64,000 nt of DNA from Elephas maximus indicus. Lineage: Eukaryota; Chordata; Mammalia; Proboscidea; Elephantidae. The stretch is taken from NCBI RefSeq assembly GCF_024166365.1, contig NC_064831.1, forward strand, positions 48,671,768-48,735,767, read 5' to 3'. Numbering within the stretch: the stretch's first letter is position 1; each line of letters opens with the position of its first letter. Position numbers and translations under genes: made by a program. The notes below the pieces were generated by a model. The model was not told where the DNA came from. It saw nothing but the letters and a program-made list of their open reading frames with translations, and made no database searches. Positions 23,701 through 37,000 of this stretch are shown here, piece by piece.

Positions 23701-26700
23701 GAGGGTCAAAGTAGGGCCGCCTCACACCACCCACTCGCTACCAAAGTCACTGTGTTTATCCATGCATTTCTTCTACAAGCATAGACCGAGCTGGGGTCTG
23801 CGGAGACCCTCTCCTCAGGAGGCTGGGTGGAGACTAACCCCTCCTACCAGGGGCTCAGTGCTGTCCGAGAGGGGCACAGCTCTGTGAGGCCCATGGAGAG
23901 TCACTTGTGTTACTTTATTGCCAACTACTTGTCTTGCTCCAGGGACATCTGATCAGGACAGGACCTACCAGGCCAGCGACATCTAGTCTTATGGAGGCTA
24001 TGAGGCAGGGTGCCTGAGACTGCTCAGGAATCAAAAACCCCAGCCCCTGCAGGACGTTCTGGTGCTGAGCTGTGGCCTGCATTGTCCCTCCCCTCTCTGG
24101 TGTTGTTACTTGCTGTCAAGGCAGCTCTGACTCTCAGCGAGCCCAAGTACAACAGAATGAAATGTTGCCTGGTCCTGTGCCATCTTCATGATCATTGGCA
24201 TGCTCAAGTCCATTGTCGCGGCTGCTGTGTATTTTGAGTGCCTTCCAACCTAAGGGGCTCATCTTCTAGCACTGTATCAGATAACAGTCTGTTGTGATCA
24301 ATAGGGTTTTCGTTGTCTAATTTTCAGAAGTACATTGCCAGGCCTTTCTTCCTAGTCTGTCTTAGTCTGGCAGCTCCACTGAAACCTGTCCACCATGGGT
24401 GATCCTGCTGGTATTTAAAATATTGGTGGCATAGCTTCCAGCACCATAGCAACAGGCAAGTCGCCACAATAAAAACAAACTGACAGATGGACGTGGTCCC
24501 CTTCTCTGGTCCTTCCAAATTCTCCTCACTTTGGCCCCAGTCCTTCGACTAAGCAAGGTCCTAATCTGTTCAGCCTAATTTCACTCACTGGTCGGGGGCA
24601 GCATGCCTGTGGTCACAGCCAGTCGCCCTGGGAACCGACGGAAGTGACACACACCCACGTGAAACTCTGCCTGTTTGGAAGTGGCCACTGATGGGATACT
24701 GTAATCTGTATAATGCTACCCTGTCCAACATGGCAGCCACTAACCACATGCAGCTCTTTAAGTTCAAATTTAAATTACTTAAAATTAAATAAAATCAAAA
24801 CCTCAGTTTCTCGGTCACACTAGCCATATTTCAAGTGCGTACATACGTGGCTACTATGCTGGAGAGCCCAGAAATAGGACCTTCCATCATCACAGAAAGT
24901 TCTAGTGAATGGCAGTGATGTGAAGCCTTTAATTCAGGCCACCATAACTACACCGTTCTCCACCCAGTCATGGCCACCATCATCCCTAGCCTGGGCCCTC
25001 AAAGCTTATTTTGCTAGCCACCTCTGGCATTTTGATGAATACCTACAGATTCTTCACAGAACATACTTGCCCAGTTCTGGTGTACAGAGAAGCCACCATC
25101 CGTATCTTTCAAGGACATCTAGTTGTAGTCTATATTCTAGTGTCCAGTCTAGCTGGGCAAGATCAACATCTCCTCCCAATTCTAGTCCCACAAAGAACGC
25201 TTGGCCTGCATTCCTCTGGCTCCCAGGATATTGCGACAAAACCATCAAAGGATCTATTTTCTAGAACCGTATGCCAGAACTCAGGTAGACACTTCAAGAG
25301 TACAGCAGTAGCAGAGAATTGGGAAACAGTCGCTGAGTGAAATGTAGTAATTTATGGGCCGCTTCCATCCTCAGTCTCTCAGAGGGAACTTCCACCAGTC
25401 TGGGAGTCCTCTTTAAGGGAAGGGGGAGGTCTAATCTGTATTAAGGAAGTACTGCTTACAGAGTGCCTTATCTAATTCAATCCTCACAGCAGTCTGAAGA
25501 GAGGAATTCCCCCCCCCCCATTTTTCAGACAAGGTAACTGGGTGGAGGCGAGGGAAGTCGCCCATACCAAGAGCTTAACCACCCATGCACCATGCTGGGT
25601 GTTTTGCACAAATGATCTCATTTAATCCTCATGACAAAAGGGAGCGGTAGAGAAAGTGATATATGCTTAATTTTCCCATAAAAAGAGATTTGGAGAGCTT
25701 AGTAATCTTCTCAAGGTCACACAGGTTTTGGAGTTGTTTTTTTTTTAATCATAATTTTTTTTGTTTTTTGGGGTTTTTTGTTATTGTTGTTGTTGAAAAC
25801 ATACACAGCAAAACATACACCAATTCGACAATTTCTACATGTACAATTCAGTGTCATTGATTACATTCTCCGAGTTGCACAACCATTCTCACCCACTTTT
25901 TCTGACTTGTTTCTTCTCTATTACCATCAACTCACTGCTCCTTAAGTTTCCTATCTAACTTTCCAAGTTGCTGTTCTCAATTTGATCCCACATAGATAGT
26001 GCTTCAAAAGAGTATAATGCTCAAGGCAAACGTTCTTTACTGATTAAGCTAAACTGTTGTTTGGTTTAAAGTGGACATCAGCAGATCTTTTTGGTTTAAG
26101 GTTTTAAGATTATCTCAGGGCAATAGTTTCAGGGGGTCATCCAACCTCAGTGGTTCCAGAAAGTCTGGATTCTATGAGAATTTGAAATTCTGTTCCTCAT
26201 TTTTCCCCCTTTTGATCAGGATTCCTCTATAGCATCTTTAAAGTGTTCAGTAATGGTAGACAAGGACACAGTTTGTGAATAGCAAATAGAATATCTGATC
26301 CCAGATGACTCAGGGTTCACTGCCCTTGCTCCTCTGGCTCCCCACTCAGCCTCCTCAGTGTGGAATGAATGCCCCTTAACTGAGTGCACCTTCAAGCCAG
26401 AGTCACTCCAGTTGTGTTTCACCTCTTCTGCCTCCTGACTGTCTCTGGCAGTAGGTCCTCTTTCCACACTCCTTTTTGCAGACTCTCTCCTCTCCATATT
26501 CTTCCTTCCCTGCACTTTCTCCCTGCACTCCAGGCCCCTCCTAGCCTGTGGGGACTTGCTTCTGCTGCTCATTCCATCCGATGAGAAGAGTCTTTTCTTC
26601 TAGTTGGTGAGATGACAAGCCAACCTGTGACCTTGGGAGTCTGTCTGTCTCTGACTTCTCTAGGCTACTTCTTTGGAAGATTCTTACTGATTTCCAGGGC

Positions 26701-28038
26701 GTTCCTGAGGAAGCAGTGGGTGTAACGGAAAGAGCACGGGCTTGGAATGTGGATAAGCAGTGTCCAGAAACTTGGTTTTGCTGCCAACCACGTATATGAC
26801 CTTGACCTACTGACAAAACCTGTGTGGGCCTCAGTTTCCACAGCCACAAAGTGAGAGGTGTGGACAAGCATGGGAGCATAAGGGATGAACCATTAAAACT
26901 GAGACACAGGGGTGAGTCTCAAAACTTTGCCTCATGGGTCCAGCATATAGGAAAGAAATAGGCAAGGATGGGTTAACACCGGGCATTTTTATATATACCA
27001 CACAACAACCCTGTGAGAGAGATTTTAACCCTCACTTTACAGGTGTGAAAACTGAGGTGCAGAGAGATTATGTTTGTCCAAGACCGCATGGTAGCAGATG
27101 GCAGAGAGAGAACTCAATTGTAGGGGTCTTCCTCTCAGATGAGGGAGGGCTCTTACTCCCTCTCCACATGAAGAGCACACAGCCCTCAGGCACCAAGCAC
27201 AACGCTCCCACTCCTCACACACACACAACATAACCCTCCCACCCCTGAGATGCACACACACAACACAACCCTCCCTACACCTCACACACATAACACAACC
27301 CTCCCTACTCCTCACGCACACACACAACACAACCCTTTTTATACCTCACACACACACACTTCCTACCCCTCTTACACGCACACACACAAAACGCAATACC
27401 CTTACCTCTCACATACACACAGCACAACACTCCTTACCCCTCACATACTACACTTTACCTGTCATATACACACATAACACAACACTCCTCAGCCACCACC
27501 ACCCCCCGGCCCCATACATACTCCCTCTCCGTCTCCACCCCCAGGCAGACCACAGAAGAGGCAAGTATCCCTTCCTGTAACATCGGGGCATCACATAAAT
27601 GGGCAGTACCATCAAGCCCAAAGGTGATCACCAAAATAAACACATATATACATACATTTGCTCACAAAACGCTTGCTGCTCTTCCTTTAAGCCTGCTCTG
27701 GGTGGATTCCATCTCCGGCTACCTTACTGAAGGCGGCCAGGTTTTTGCCCACATTCTGGCTGGCCCTGCCAGCACTGGCTACCTGGTGCAGGAGCCCCCT
27801 GGACACCATCCTTGGGGCCCTCAATCCCAGGATCTTCAGCTTCCCTTCTGGTTAGAGGTACTTCAGATGGAGGGACAAGTCCTCAATGCTTCAAGAAAAC
27901 ACAAGAGATCTCATTCTTTCCATCCCCAAGAGAGAAAAATCAATACCCCGAACAAAAGGCCTCTGTAATGTTTGCAAACAGGGTCACGGTATCTCCCAGA
28001 GCCAGTGTCTAATGATTCTCAATCATTTTTTCCATGAG

Positions 28039-28077
<39 letters not shown>

Positions 28078-31000
28078 CTGCTTTCCTGAATTCTGCAAAC
28101 AGGTGATCACAGTGGCTGCTTTCTGGAAAGAAATGAAATTTTTTTCCTGTTTAAGGGGGCCCAGGCAGCATCCCTGGAAACCCTGGCGGTGTAGTGGTTA
28201 AGAGCTACGGCTGCTAACCAAAAGGTCAGCAGTTCGAATCCACTAGGCACTCCTTGGAAACTGTGTGGGGCAGTTCTACTCTGTCCTATAGGGTTGCTAT
28301 GAGTCAGGTTTTTTTTTGATTCGTTAGGCGACGTCCACACAGGATTAGAATCCAGGATGTTTAGGGTATCTGAACCCCAGGAGAATCCTCTAATGAGAGG
28401 AATCGCCACAGGTCACAGGACTCTCCCCAGACAGAGTTTGCTGAGCTCACTCAGGGTTAATGGACTATCGTGGGCTTTTTATCTTTAAGACCTGAAATGA
28501 TTTCTCCTGCCAGACAGGGGACGTGTTGTGCCAGCCTTTCGGCAGTCTTAAGATCAAAAGCATTTTTCTCCAAATCAGTTTTTAAAATCCTAATGAAACA
28601 TGTCATAAGGTGAAGTGAGCAGAATTACTCACAATTTTTCACATACCCTTTGTAACAGCATCATTGTCCTGGGGATGGGGGGAATGGTATGCAAATAGTC
28701 TGTTTGGTTTTTTTTTAGAGGAAAAAAGCTTACGAAAAATCCAGACTTGTGGAACAATTAACTCTTTGTATGACAGGCCCTTTCATATTTAAAAAAAAAA
28801 TGTAAGTTTTCTCCAAAAAAATAATTCTCCTAGTGCAGATAATACAGGATTCCCTGTGCCATCAATTCGGCGATATGCTGTTTTTCTGGAATGTTCTTCA
28901 GCTGTCAGGGCAGGCTCCTACAGAAGTCTGCTCACCTTGGCTCCTCATGGCTTATACCTCTTTGGAGGTTCTGACCTCCTGTGTGGGTCCCACCCCTGGA
29001 AGGTGCCATTGAAGGACAAGTAATTCCATCCATAGGAGGTGAGGGCTACAGAAGCCTTCGCAATCATCAAAGGTGACCCCCCCCCCAGTTTTGCACAAGC
29101 ACCTTCCCCCAGAATTGTGGAATCATAGCATTTCAGACCTGGAAATCCATCTTCTGCTACTCACAACTTAAGAAAAAGGAAAGAAAAAGCCACCTCTGGG
29201 CAGGGTCTTGAGACGTTTAGCCACTCTCTAGGGTGGGTTCTGAGGACAGGCAGGTGGGGTCTGCAGCAGTGAGACCACATGAGCATGTCATGGGGCAGAC
29301 CCGTCAGGTGCTTTGCCTTCGTGGGTCCTTCCAGGCAGGTTTTGACTGCAGGATTTCTTCAAGAGCTGAAGGCTTGCTATTTGCTTTTGAAGGGCAGACT
29401 CAGTTCGCAGAACCAGAGCCTCAGGAGACAGTGGGAAGGGTCTTTTGGAATCAGTTAGCCACGTAGGCTCATACTCTGCTTCACTTCTAACTGGCAGGTG
29501 ACCTCGGACTCCAGACCGAGGGTCCACTGGCCTGGATCCAGTCAGAGAAGGGGTGGGACCTTACAATGAGTGGGCAGCATTAAGGGAATCAACCAGGGTG
29601 TGGATGCACCTGAACCCAACAACAGGTCAGAGGGAGCAAGGAAAAGGAGGGATGCATGGAGAATTGGTGCCTCGGAGGAGGGGCTGCTGACAGCAGCTGT
29701 AATCGTGGGGCCCACAGTCAGGCTCCAGAACCAGGACAGGGCAGAGGAGAAACACCCTGACCTTTCTCCTCTCCTTCCTGTCGCCTCCCCACCCAGTAGT
29801 GTCACTAGGGTTGGTGTCACCCCATGCAGTAGCTCATCATGTCAACCTCCATGATAGTTACCAAAATATTGTAGCTAAAACACCTGAAAATTTGACAAAA
29901 TTAGTGACTATAAAAACACCGACAGCAACAAAAACAACAGCACGTGCTCGCAGCCGGTGCAGACAAAACCACTGATTGAAAGCATCGTTGTAACTGGGTA
30001 ATAATGACAGCGTATTGGAAGGCTCAAAAAGTAAATGAGCACAGAGTTTTAGCCTTGTAGGTATATTGATACATGTAAGCTGGGCTTATGAAAAATGTTT
30101 TTGTTGTTATAACTACCTACAGGGATGTTTTTATAAAAAATAATAAATTTCTGCTGAGACACTACACACAAAATTTATAGTCATTTTGGTGTCATCCACT
30201 CTGATGGTATCACCTGGTGGGATTGCCACCCCCATACCCCTCTAAGTGACACCACTGTCCCCACCCCCATCTCCTGCTGGTGCGTTCCAGTGGTGAAACC
30301 CAATCGGAAACCAGTCTGCAAGGAAACCCAGGAGATGTAGCCCATGGGGATCACCCTCCTGGAGCTCAGAGCTGGACAGAGTGGCAGAGAATAAATGGGG
30401 ACAGGAAGTGGGGAGAGCAAATGGAAACTAAATTGCACGTTATCGTTGTCCCATCTTCTCATGACGACCAGAAAGGATGTATGCAAAACACCAAGTGGAG
30501 TCCCTGGGTGGTGCAAACAGTTAACGTGCTCAGCTGCTAACCAAAAGGTTGGAGGTTCAAGTCCACCCAGAGGTGCCTTGGAAGAAAGGCCTGGTGATTT
30601 ACTTCCAAAAAATCATCTACTTTGACACAGACAGGATTGTGATGAGTCAGAACCGACTGAACGGCAACTGGTATACATACTGATACAAAACACTGACAAT
30701 ATTGCCTGGACCGCCACGAATGGAGTTTAATACAATATATGTTCCAGGCTGTTCTTCGCACAAAGAGCTCATCAAGTACTCCTTTGACAGCTAATGGATG
30801 CCGTGCACTTGTGGGGATGCAAGTATTACTCTGACCCCAAGCTGCCTTCTGAGAGGTGACATGGGCAGGGATACCCACAGGACAAGGCAGAAGTGACAAG
30901 GGCCACGTGGTGACTCTGCCTTCCAGGTTGCCAGCTCCCCCAAAGCCAGGACCATGGCTTCTATTTCTCTTGTTTTCTTCTTAAATACTTCCAAAAAAGC

Positions 31001-34000
31001 TTTTTCGTTTTCCAATCAATTTCTAATTAGAATACATGCTTACTGTAGAAAACATGGAACTTGCAAAAAAACAGAAAGAGAATTAAAATGATCTCTCTTC
31101 TCTCTCCAGAAATACACATTGTCAGTATTTTTGTGAATTCCCCCACTTTCACGCACACTGTTTCACAGAGTTGCTCGCATACTAGGTACACAGCTTTGTG
31201 TTCTCACTGGCTCCCCCCACTTCTTTCATAAGCATTGAAATCTTTCCAAAAATATCTTTTAACGGCTTCATAGGAGTGTATCACATGGTTGGGAATGTGA
31301 ACTCAGAATCAACAGACTAACTTCTAATTGCGGCTTCACCAGTTATTAGCTGCGTGACGCTGGACCAGTTACTTAACTTCTGAGCCTCAGCGTCCTCATT
31401 TGTAAAATGATACGGGAGGGAGGTTAGAGCAGGCACCTTGTAAAGTTGTTGTAAAAATAAATAAGTTAATTATGCAAAAAGGTTAGTGTCTGGGACACAG
31501 TGAAGAGTAAACAGCAGTTATGACGATTGTTGGAAACACTGGTAGCGTAGTGTTTAAGTGCTATGGCTGCTAACCACGAGGTTGGCAGTTCAAATCCACC
31601 AGGTGCTCCTTGGAAACTCTATGGGGCAGTTCTACTCTGTCCTATAGGGTTGCTATGAGTCAGAATCAACTTGACGGCAACGGGTTTGGTTTGGTATTAT
31701 GGCTGTCATTACTGTTCCTCTACTACTAAATGTTTACAATGTGTCTGGTTTGTTTCTAAATAAATAATTCTGTTATGATGGCTTCGAATTTAAATCTTTT
31801 TCACATTTCAACTTTTTCCTCAGGGTATATAAAGCTATTGGTCCCAGGTATTTAAGAGTTCAGATTCTAGAGCCAGGCTGCCTGGGCTCCCATCCCACCC
31901 AGGCTACTTGCTAGCTGTGTTATCCCAGAAAAGTCACTTAATTTCTTTGTTTCCATTTCCTCATCTATGAAATAAGATAATAACAGTTGTGAGGTTGTTG
32001 TGAGGATTACATCAAATACGAGATGCCCAGCAGCTGGCACGTGGTAAATGCATAATAAATATTAGGCATCGTTATTATTCATACTTATTGCCAATTATGG
32101 AGCTGTGGTGGCACTGTGGTTAAGGAGCTCAGCTGCTAACCTAAAGGTCAACAGTTTGAATCCACCAGCCACTTCTTGGTAACACTATGAGGCACTTCTA
32201 CTCTGTCCTATAGGGTTGCTGTGAGTCAGAATGGACTTGATGGCAATGGGTTTGGTTTGGTTGGTATTGCAATTACACTTCCACTCATTTATCCCCACTG
32301 CACTGGGCTGAGCACACATAGACTTCCAATTAATACCTATTGAATGGAATTGAAAATTGCTTGCCATGAGCATTCCTTGAGTATTCTGGAAGATGCCTGT
32401 CCTGTCCACATCACCTTCCTCCCCACACCAAAAGCCTGTGGCCTGTGTCTTTGGAAGGGGCCTCGGTTGGACCTATAACACTACTTGTTACACAGTTCCC
32501 TTGACAGACCCTGAATAGTGTAAGACCTCTCCAGAGATTTCTGGAATCATAGGCCAGAATCCCTGTTCTGTTGCTGTGATGCAAGAGCTTGGGGGCCCTT
32601 CCTGCACCTTGGGTCCACAGTCTCACTGTCTTGAGGATATCAAACTGGTTTGTCATGCGACGTCCACACAGGATTAGAATCCAGGATGTTTAGGGTGTCT
32701 GAACCCCAGGAGAATCCTCTAACTAGAGGACTCTCTACAGGTCACACAACTCTCCCCAGACAGAGTTTGCTGAGCTCACTTGGGGTTAATGGACTATCAT
32801 GGGCTTTTTGTCTTTAAGACCTGAAATAATTTCTCCTGCCAGACAGGGAACGTGCTGTGGATGTCAGCACCTATGTGTACGTGGCACCATGCTCAGTGCT
32901 AGATGCTACCTGAGCTAGCTCTCACCTACAGCAGAAAGCTCTTGACTTGGGGAACCCAAGGTCAAGAAGGGGAGAGTGTTGACGTTTCATGAGGTTGGCA
33001 ACCAATGTCACAAAACATTATGTATCTTGTTTAATGAGAAACTTATTTGCTGTGTAAACCTTCGTCTAAAGTACAATAAAAAAAAAAATTTACTAGAAAG
33101 AAAGAAAGCTCTTGTCCTGCAAATCAACTCCTAGTATTTGGTTAGTGTTCTGAACATAAATAAACACAATCATCTGGTGCTTCAAAGAGGACCTCTTAAG
33201 TAAACACAAGCAATGCCTTCCCCAGACACATGAGCAAATCCACCACAAACCCAAATGGGGAGACTGATTTATGCCAAAGGGTGGGGTTGTGTCAACAGTC
33301 CAGAACCCAGCGATACAGGCATACCAGGATGCTGCAGCTGGCGTGTTGGTGTCATACTGTTAGCAACAGCTGCCTCTAGGCTTGGCATGCAGCTACCAAC
33401 CTCCAGTGGAGATGGCCCCACTTGGGAGTTAGATGGATTCACGAAGATGATGGATTCCCACACGCTGCCTGCAGATGGATGGCCTGGTGGCTTGTTACCA
33501 TTATCTGTGGTTTCCAGTAGGAATTCTCCCATGACAAAGCTTGAAACCCAAGTCTCCAATTCTCAGAGGTGGTTTTCATCTTGCTTGGTGCTAATTTGGA
33601 GCCCTGGTGGTACAGTGGTTAAGATCTTGGCTGCTAACCAAAAGGTGAGCAGTTCGAATCCAGCAGCTACTCCTTGGAAACCCTCTGAGGCAATTCTATT
33701 CTGTCCTATAGGGTTGCTATGAGTCAGAACCAAACCAGCAATGGGTTTGGTTTTTGGATTTTTTTTTTTTTTTTTTTTGAGTAAGCAAGGCAGATAAACC
33801 GCAAGCATACCATAAACCCCCTGTCCTTTGCCCAGGGCAGACAGTAATCTTCCCAAGAGCCTGACACAATCTCCAAGTCCATATCAACACAGGGCTTTAG
33901 GCAGTCACTAGCAGCCAAATGGAATTGACACGCCATTTTAAAATGTTTGTAATTTTGGAGCTAGAACATACAGTTTAGAGAACATGGTGACGGCAAGAAA

Positions 34001-37000
34001 ACAGAATCCAAGCAGCTGATGGCCACTTTGGAATAAGGTGGGGTAAATTTAAAACCACCCACAGCTGGTGGATGGGACAAGGCAGGCTGAGCGCCAGGCC
34101 AGCTGGGAGCCTTGCAATAAATAGGTTCAGGGAGGTGAAGAGCATAGATGCTGCTATGTGACTTTGAGCAAGTGGCTTCTCTGTCTGACCCCTGTTTTCT
34201 TTCTTATAAAATGGGATGATAGCAACAATGCCTGCCTCATAGGGTTGTCATGATGTAAAAATGAGATGCAGGGTTCGGTGTTTACACAGTACCTGCCTCA
34301 TGGTAAGCAATTTCACTTTTATTAATTAAACATAGGATTTATTTATACAAAGAAAAATAAGTCACTGTCTTCTATTCAACCCAGCAGAAGGACATTCTAG
34401 ACATTTGATAGGACAGGAAATTCTAGGCCCAGGTCCCAGAACGAGAATTAACTTCTTTACATCGGGAAATGTGCTAGTTAAGCCCCACAGAGCTGGTTCC
34501 CAGGATCTGCCCCAGAATACTGAGGAGTGGGCATTAGGGCCTATACTTGGTGAAGTTAGTGCCACTTGGAAACTGACCTCATCAGGTAGAGGCAAAGCTC
34601 AAAATGGCGGTGTAGTCTCTGCCTTTGTCAGCCGCCACAAATGACTTATTTCCAACACCAACTACCTAGAGTTAGGCCAGGCTCCATAGATTAAGGGCAC
34701 AGTCCTCCAGGCTGCTAAGTCTGCCCAAGACTTCAGACACCTGCTACAAGTTCGGGGGGTCCCAGAGCCACCCTCACTTCTGGCCAACTAGCTCCAAATT
34801 CAGCGTTTCCCATTACTCCTTCAGGTTTGGTAGTTCACTAAAACCACTCAGAGAACTCAGGAAAGTGCTAGATTAAAACGTAATTATTATTATAACAAAA
34901 CGATGAATCAGAACCAGCCAAAGGGACAGGTCTGGAAGGGTCCCAAATGGGAAGCTTCCATGTCCCTAGGGGTTTGTCACCCACCCAGCACACTGATGTA
35001 CACAGAATATTGTCACGCAGGGAAGGTGACCCAAGCCTCAGTGTCCGAGTTTTCATTGAGGCTTCATTACTCAGGCATGACTGACTGAATCATTGGCCAT
35101 GTGATTGAACACAGTCTCTAGCTAATACCAAGTGACTCAAAGCTCCAAGCCTGGAATCACATGGTTGGTCTTTCTGGGGCCCAGTTCCCCCTTAATTGTC
35201 TCATTAGGATGAACTATAGAGGGGCCCACCATGAACAGCAAAGACTCTCCAATTCCTCAGGAAATTCCAAGGATTTGGAGGTTACCTCCCAGGAAGTTGG
35301 AACAAAGGTCAGCCAGATTATTTACCGCACAGGTACCTTTACTACACAGGTACCTAGAAGGTATGTATCCTCTGATTTACAGAATGAGGCCCTTGCCAAA
35401 CATATGACATATTCCAGCAGGATTTGCATCCAGAATTCAGCAAGGGTCCACATATGCTACACTTCCATTCTGTCTTGTTAAGTTATACTTGTTTTTATTA
35501 TATCACAAGCACAACGTAAGTCCTCTCTAGGCGTTCAGAAAACACAGAGAGGCAAAAAGAAGAAAATAAAAAGCATTCATAATCCTACTTCCTGGGAAAA
35601 AAATGTTAACATTTTGGTACTTATCCATCCAGATTTTTCTCTCTGCATTTTAAAATTGTATGGTTTATATATAAAATCTTTAATAAAAGTTGCTGCTTTA
35701 ATTTCTCTCTCTCTAGTTTATCACTACCAGTTCAAGATCCAGTTCATCAACCAAATGGAGAAGCCAGTAGAACCCACTTTCACCATGTGGCTTCTCGGAG
35801 CCAAGGAGGAAATGCAGAAAATCCCCATCACCCTGTAAGTGTGCCAGGGAGCCCATCTGGGGTGACAACACGCTTATTTCTGTCACAGGGTCTAGATGGA
35901 CTTTGCACCTTTCAAGGGGGAGGCCAGATGCACCTTACTTTTCTCAGCCCATACGACCCCCCAGACGTCCTGTCAGAGGGGACATTCACCAAGTCCCCAC
36001 CTTGTCTTCCCTCTCCAGTGTTGCCCTAGTACCACTGACGGCTTATGTTAGCACTTCGTGTGTGTGATGGGATAACCCAAGGTGGGTGAGAGAGTGGGAA
36101 GCAAGGATGGCCTGGTCAATGTCTGCAGTGCAGGGAGGCGTGGTGAGGGCAGGCCAGGCGTCATCAAGGCCCTGAGCATCTTCCCAGTGAGTTCTGAAAA
36201 CCATAGCCTGTTCAGCTGGGCACTGTGAAAACAAAAATCATATTATGCCAGTAATGGAAATGGAAGTTTACTTAACATACGATTTGCAAATCAGGATAAT
36301 ATTTTGATTATAAGTGTTCTGGAGATGAAAAGAACTTCCAGAATTCTTAGTCCACATCTTTTCAGCATTTCCATGAAAAAGGGGCTGGAACAGAACTGAC
36401 CAGACAGAATAGAACAGACAATTTGTGGTCAGGAAGAATTTCATACAGCACTGTCTTGAAGAGCAATTAAAATAATTACTGATTTACCCTAAAATATAGC
36501 TCCCGGTGTGACCTTTGAAGTCTTCTGTTTCCTGAAACTGACTGAATTCTTCTGAACAGCACAATGCCCAAGGCAAACAGTCTTAGATTATTAGTCTATC
36601 TAGACCTTTGCTTGACTCAAAGGTGACTCTTTAGTTTCTTCAAGGCTCAAGGTTCAAAAGAAACCTAAGGGCAAATGACCTGTGTGGTCACCCCAACTCC
36701 ACAGACCCAGAAATCTGAATTCCAAGAGTATCAAAACCATGTCTCAGTACAAAATTTTAATTTCAGTCAGCTGGCCCTGCCAGCCCTCTCCATCTGTCCT
36801 TCATTCTTGCCTTAGCTATCTAGTGCTGCTGTAACAGAAATACCACAAGTGGATGACTTCAACAAACAGAAGTCTGTTTTCTCATAGTTTAGGAGGCTAG
36901 AAGTCCAGATTCAGGGCACCGGATCTAGGGGAAGGCGTTCTGTCTGTCGGCTCTGAGAAATCCTCATCTCAGCTCTTGGGAATCTCCCCTTGCCATATGC

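Larger units (their letters stand above)
19619..35716 (+). other. LIPC: LIPC intron 6
   Basis: A 16.1-kb phase-1 intron, the largest here. It holds an AT-rich minisatellite carrying AfroSINEs (21420-22640), an RTE-derived element (24101-24490), MIRs, a CA-rich minisatellite (27195-27530), a hAT element (29794-30257), a duplicated 203-bp segment (28328 and 32657) and several AfroSINEs. Stretches 20460-21200, 22800-23210, 23340-24090, 24910-25435, 28535-29790 and 34340-35710 show no gene and no confident repeat. The sequence at about 31000-31270 and 35480-35640 resembles one old L1-like family. Confidence 0.88.

Noticed and set aside
33255-33722. Open frame of 155 codons on the plus strand
   Set aside because: The second half runs through an AfroSINE at 33597 and the first half has no recognisable domain; it lies within LIPC intron 6.
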